A stretch of DNA of 64,000 bases, taken from assembly GCA_034336665.1 (NCBI GenBank), contig JAPFBE010000002.1, positions 38,357,406 through 38,421,405 on the forward strand, written 5' to 3'. Shown piece after piece: positions 61,776 to 64,000 of the stretch (positions are counted from its first letter, which is position 1; each line of letters starts with the position of its first letter). Below the pieces are notes generated by a model. It saw only the letters and a program-made list of their open reading frames with translations. It was not told the DNA's origin and did no database searches. The DNA comes from Luscinia megarhynchos (Eukaryota > Chordata > Aves > Passeriformes > Turdidae). The position numbers and the translations under genes are program-made.

Positions 61776-64000
61776 AGACACATGAAACCTTGTTTGTCTT
61801 AGAACTTGTATGTTAAATGTGATCCATTTATGTGTTTCAAAATAGAATTAATTAGGTTGGTACATGAAATACAGAAAAGAAGCATTTTTTAGGGGATTCA
61901 GAATCCTCTTAAGCCAAGATTAAAAAAACCCTAAACATACTTGTATTTAGAATTTCTAAGTGTACCATAACTGTGCTGCATTTTCCTGCATCATCATTTT
62001 CCATGCAGTAGTTTGCCTCAAAACACAGAATACTGGCCCTACTTTGTAATAAATTAATGGGTACTGTGGCCTTAGCATTTAATATTTTCTTTCTCTGAAT
62101 GTTCACAGAGAAAATATGAGATACAAGGGGAACTCTCCCTCCTCCTGCTTTCTTCCTGAAAATATGGGACTTGGATCTGAAGCATCAGTGTGGGTGTAGT
62201 TTCAGTTCCAATTCTTTTGATGATGTTCTCCCAACACTTAGGCTGAGAATAAGTGCACATCCCCGTTCTTGCTGATCTGTTAATGGCATGGGATTGTGTT
62301 TCCCCAGGGTGGCAATGCTTTGGTGCAGGGCAGGAGGCAGTGCTGCCACTGGCACCACTACCCATAGCAGGCAACAGGGAGCCAGCTCCCATTGACAGGT
62401 CCCCTTCAAATGTGTGTGGAGGTGGATGGATTGCTTCCAGGGCCAGCTCTGGTGTGGAAGAGCTCTAGGGTGGGTCCTGCTGTCTCTGAGGTCTGGGCAA
62501 ATAAATCCCCCCAGGAGCCAGGCTGTTTCCATTCACATCCATGGCAGGTGTGTCTGTGCTGTGCTTGTTTTCAGGAGTCAATGTAGGCTGAAGTGGCTTT
62601 CCATGGAAGCAGCAATAGTCCTGCACAGCCCTTGCTGATCCCAGCTGCCTGGTGGGACCCAGTCTTGTTCCTAAAAAGCTATTTCAGTACATAGGCATCA
62701 TGTTTCCTAGCTTTGTTGGTCCTTGATAATTTTTTTTTTGATTCATGGAATGAGTAAAACTCAATCTCAGTATAGAGTTAGACATCTCAGTTTCTATGCA
62801 AAACCAGGCTGCATTCCTTAGTTATTAGCTCAGGAGATGCAGTACAGTTAAAAAAAATAAAAAGGAAAAATGAAGCATCCTATTTCATGCAAGGGAGTCA
62901 TGCTAAGAAGCCCTGCTAAGAATTCATAAGACTTGAGACAGGGAAACATTTGTATGAGGAGGCAGAGCTAAAAATTGAATCTGTACTATTAAAATGAGAA
63001 AAAGAAGGGGGGAAAAAGCATCAGACGAATGGTTTTAGTAGGCTGGTGAAAAATAAGTATGAGAATTTAACAACTTTTGGAAAGTAAGAGGCAGTTAAGG
63101 CAAATGCCTCTTCTTTATATTTTATCTTGTGCTTTTAGAGCTGGTTGACAGCCCAGAGAATTACTGCTAGGCCCAGAAGGGAAACTCTGCCTGTCTTAAC
63201 TGTGACAAAATCTTTGAAAGAAGACACAGCCATAATGTCAGCATTTTCATAAAGGAGAGCAACACTCCAGAGTCCAGAAAATGCTTCAGAGCAGCTTCCC
63301 AGTGGGGCTTTGTGAGGAGTTCAAAGAGGCCATGTGAATTCACAGAAGGGAACTGGGTTGTCCTTTCTCCTTTCTGCAAGGCAGAGAGTTAGCTGTTCTC
63401 CCACTGAGCCAATAAATTGCTTTTAGAGGTGAATAAATAACGTGAGGGGAGAGAGAAGCATTCAGTGGTGCATCTCAGTTCCTGTAAGAACAAGCACTTC
63501 CTCCAAAAAGCTGAAGATGTGTTTGGGCACAGGCTCCAGACTTATGGCCATTGGCGTTTTGGGTTCCTGAAAAGCTGCCAGATGATGAGAGATATAATTG
63601 CATAGGTGAAGCTGGAAATTAGTCCTAAAACCTCCTAAGAGCCGGCATTGCCCTTTGAAGTAATCCTCCTTGCTCATGGCACCACCAGAGAGCTCAGAAA
63701 GCCTGGCCAAAGAACAGCCCTTCTCAGTGCTTCAGAGGCAGGAGAGAGTCTTGTCTTTTCTATTAGGTACCAGCAGTAAAATATGCCACTGTGGAAAATG
63801 GAGACCCTTGAATGCCAATGCTGACCAGCTTGGAGACTTCTTGTAGATGAAACCCCATGTGAAGAGCAAACTGATCCTGGTATCAGTGTAACTCCCAGGA
63901 ATTCAGGCTTTGGAATCAGCCATGTGATATGGAAAAGCTGTTCCCTTTCAAGTTCTACAATATTTTAACCTATTTCTGCCTCACTTGCACAGTCAAAATG

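Larger units (their letters stand above)
59082..64000. other. Unique noncoding DNA to the window end
   Basis: No gene is recognised. It holds a TTTG-rich tract (59861-59925), a G12 run (60437-60448), and a cluster of inverted and direct ATATCAAGTAT-type motifs (about 61648-61775). 62240-62650 is G+C-richer and crossed by several overlapping open frames of 64 to 115 codons on both strands, none recognisable, with an isolated AATAAA near 62500. 63160-63720 has unrecognised minus-strand frames. Confidence 0.45.

Overview
The window looks like nuclear DNA from a bird. It is A+T-rich: ten 60-base lines sampled by eye gave about one third G+C. The recognisable interspersed repeats are CR1 LINE fragments and avian-type endogenous-retrovirus LTRs. 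A passerine is my guess, from the look of the LTRs, and is weak. The sequence has the texture of a long intron or an intergenic region. I found no protein-coding gene I can support: every long open frame is either inside a repeat or is unrecognised with no supporting feature. No rRNA, tRNA, CRISPR array, operon or bacterial signal is visible.

Layout. 1-400 is the end of a minus-strand CR1 that continues off the left edge. 6611-6997 is a short degraded LTR (minus). 12632-12991 is a CR1 3' end (plus). 17946-18890 is a 0.95 kb CR1 (minus). 24470-26318 is the longest element, a roughly 1.85 kb CR1 (plus) with ruined reverse-transcriptase reading frames. It is followed by a poly-T run, a small imperfect tandem repeat and an LTR-like segment with an AATAAA signal (26461-26869). 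41009-41265 is a CR1 3' end (minus). 53964-54804 is a probable solo LTR (minus) next to an unexplained G+C-rich patch (53680-53963). 58655-59081 is another LTR (plus). Between these lie long unique-looking A+T-rich stretches with poly-T tracts, hairpins, simple repeats and a few segments that read like conserved noncoding or very old repeat DNA.

Nothing here forms a working pathway: the elements are dead insertions accumulated over time. The best leads for a second look are three short intervals bounded by good splice signals (12189-12227, 22510-22627, 35816-35866), a perfect 11-bp hairpin at 52755-52781, the all-T orientation of the eight longest homopolymer runs, a CpG cluster at 48300-48420, and the G+C-rich patch beside the 54 kb LTR. 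I did not see a convincing new biological system. Family calls rest on remembered consensus features, not on a database search.
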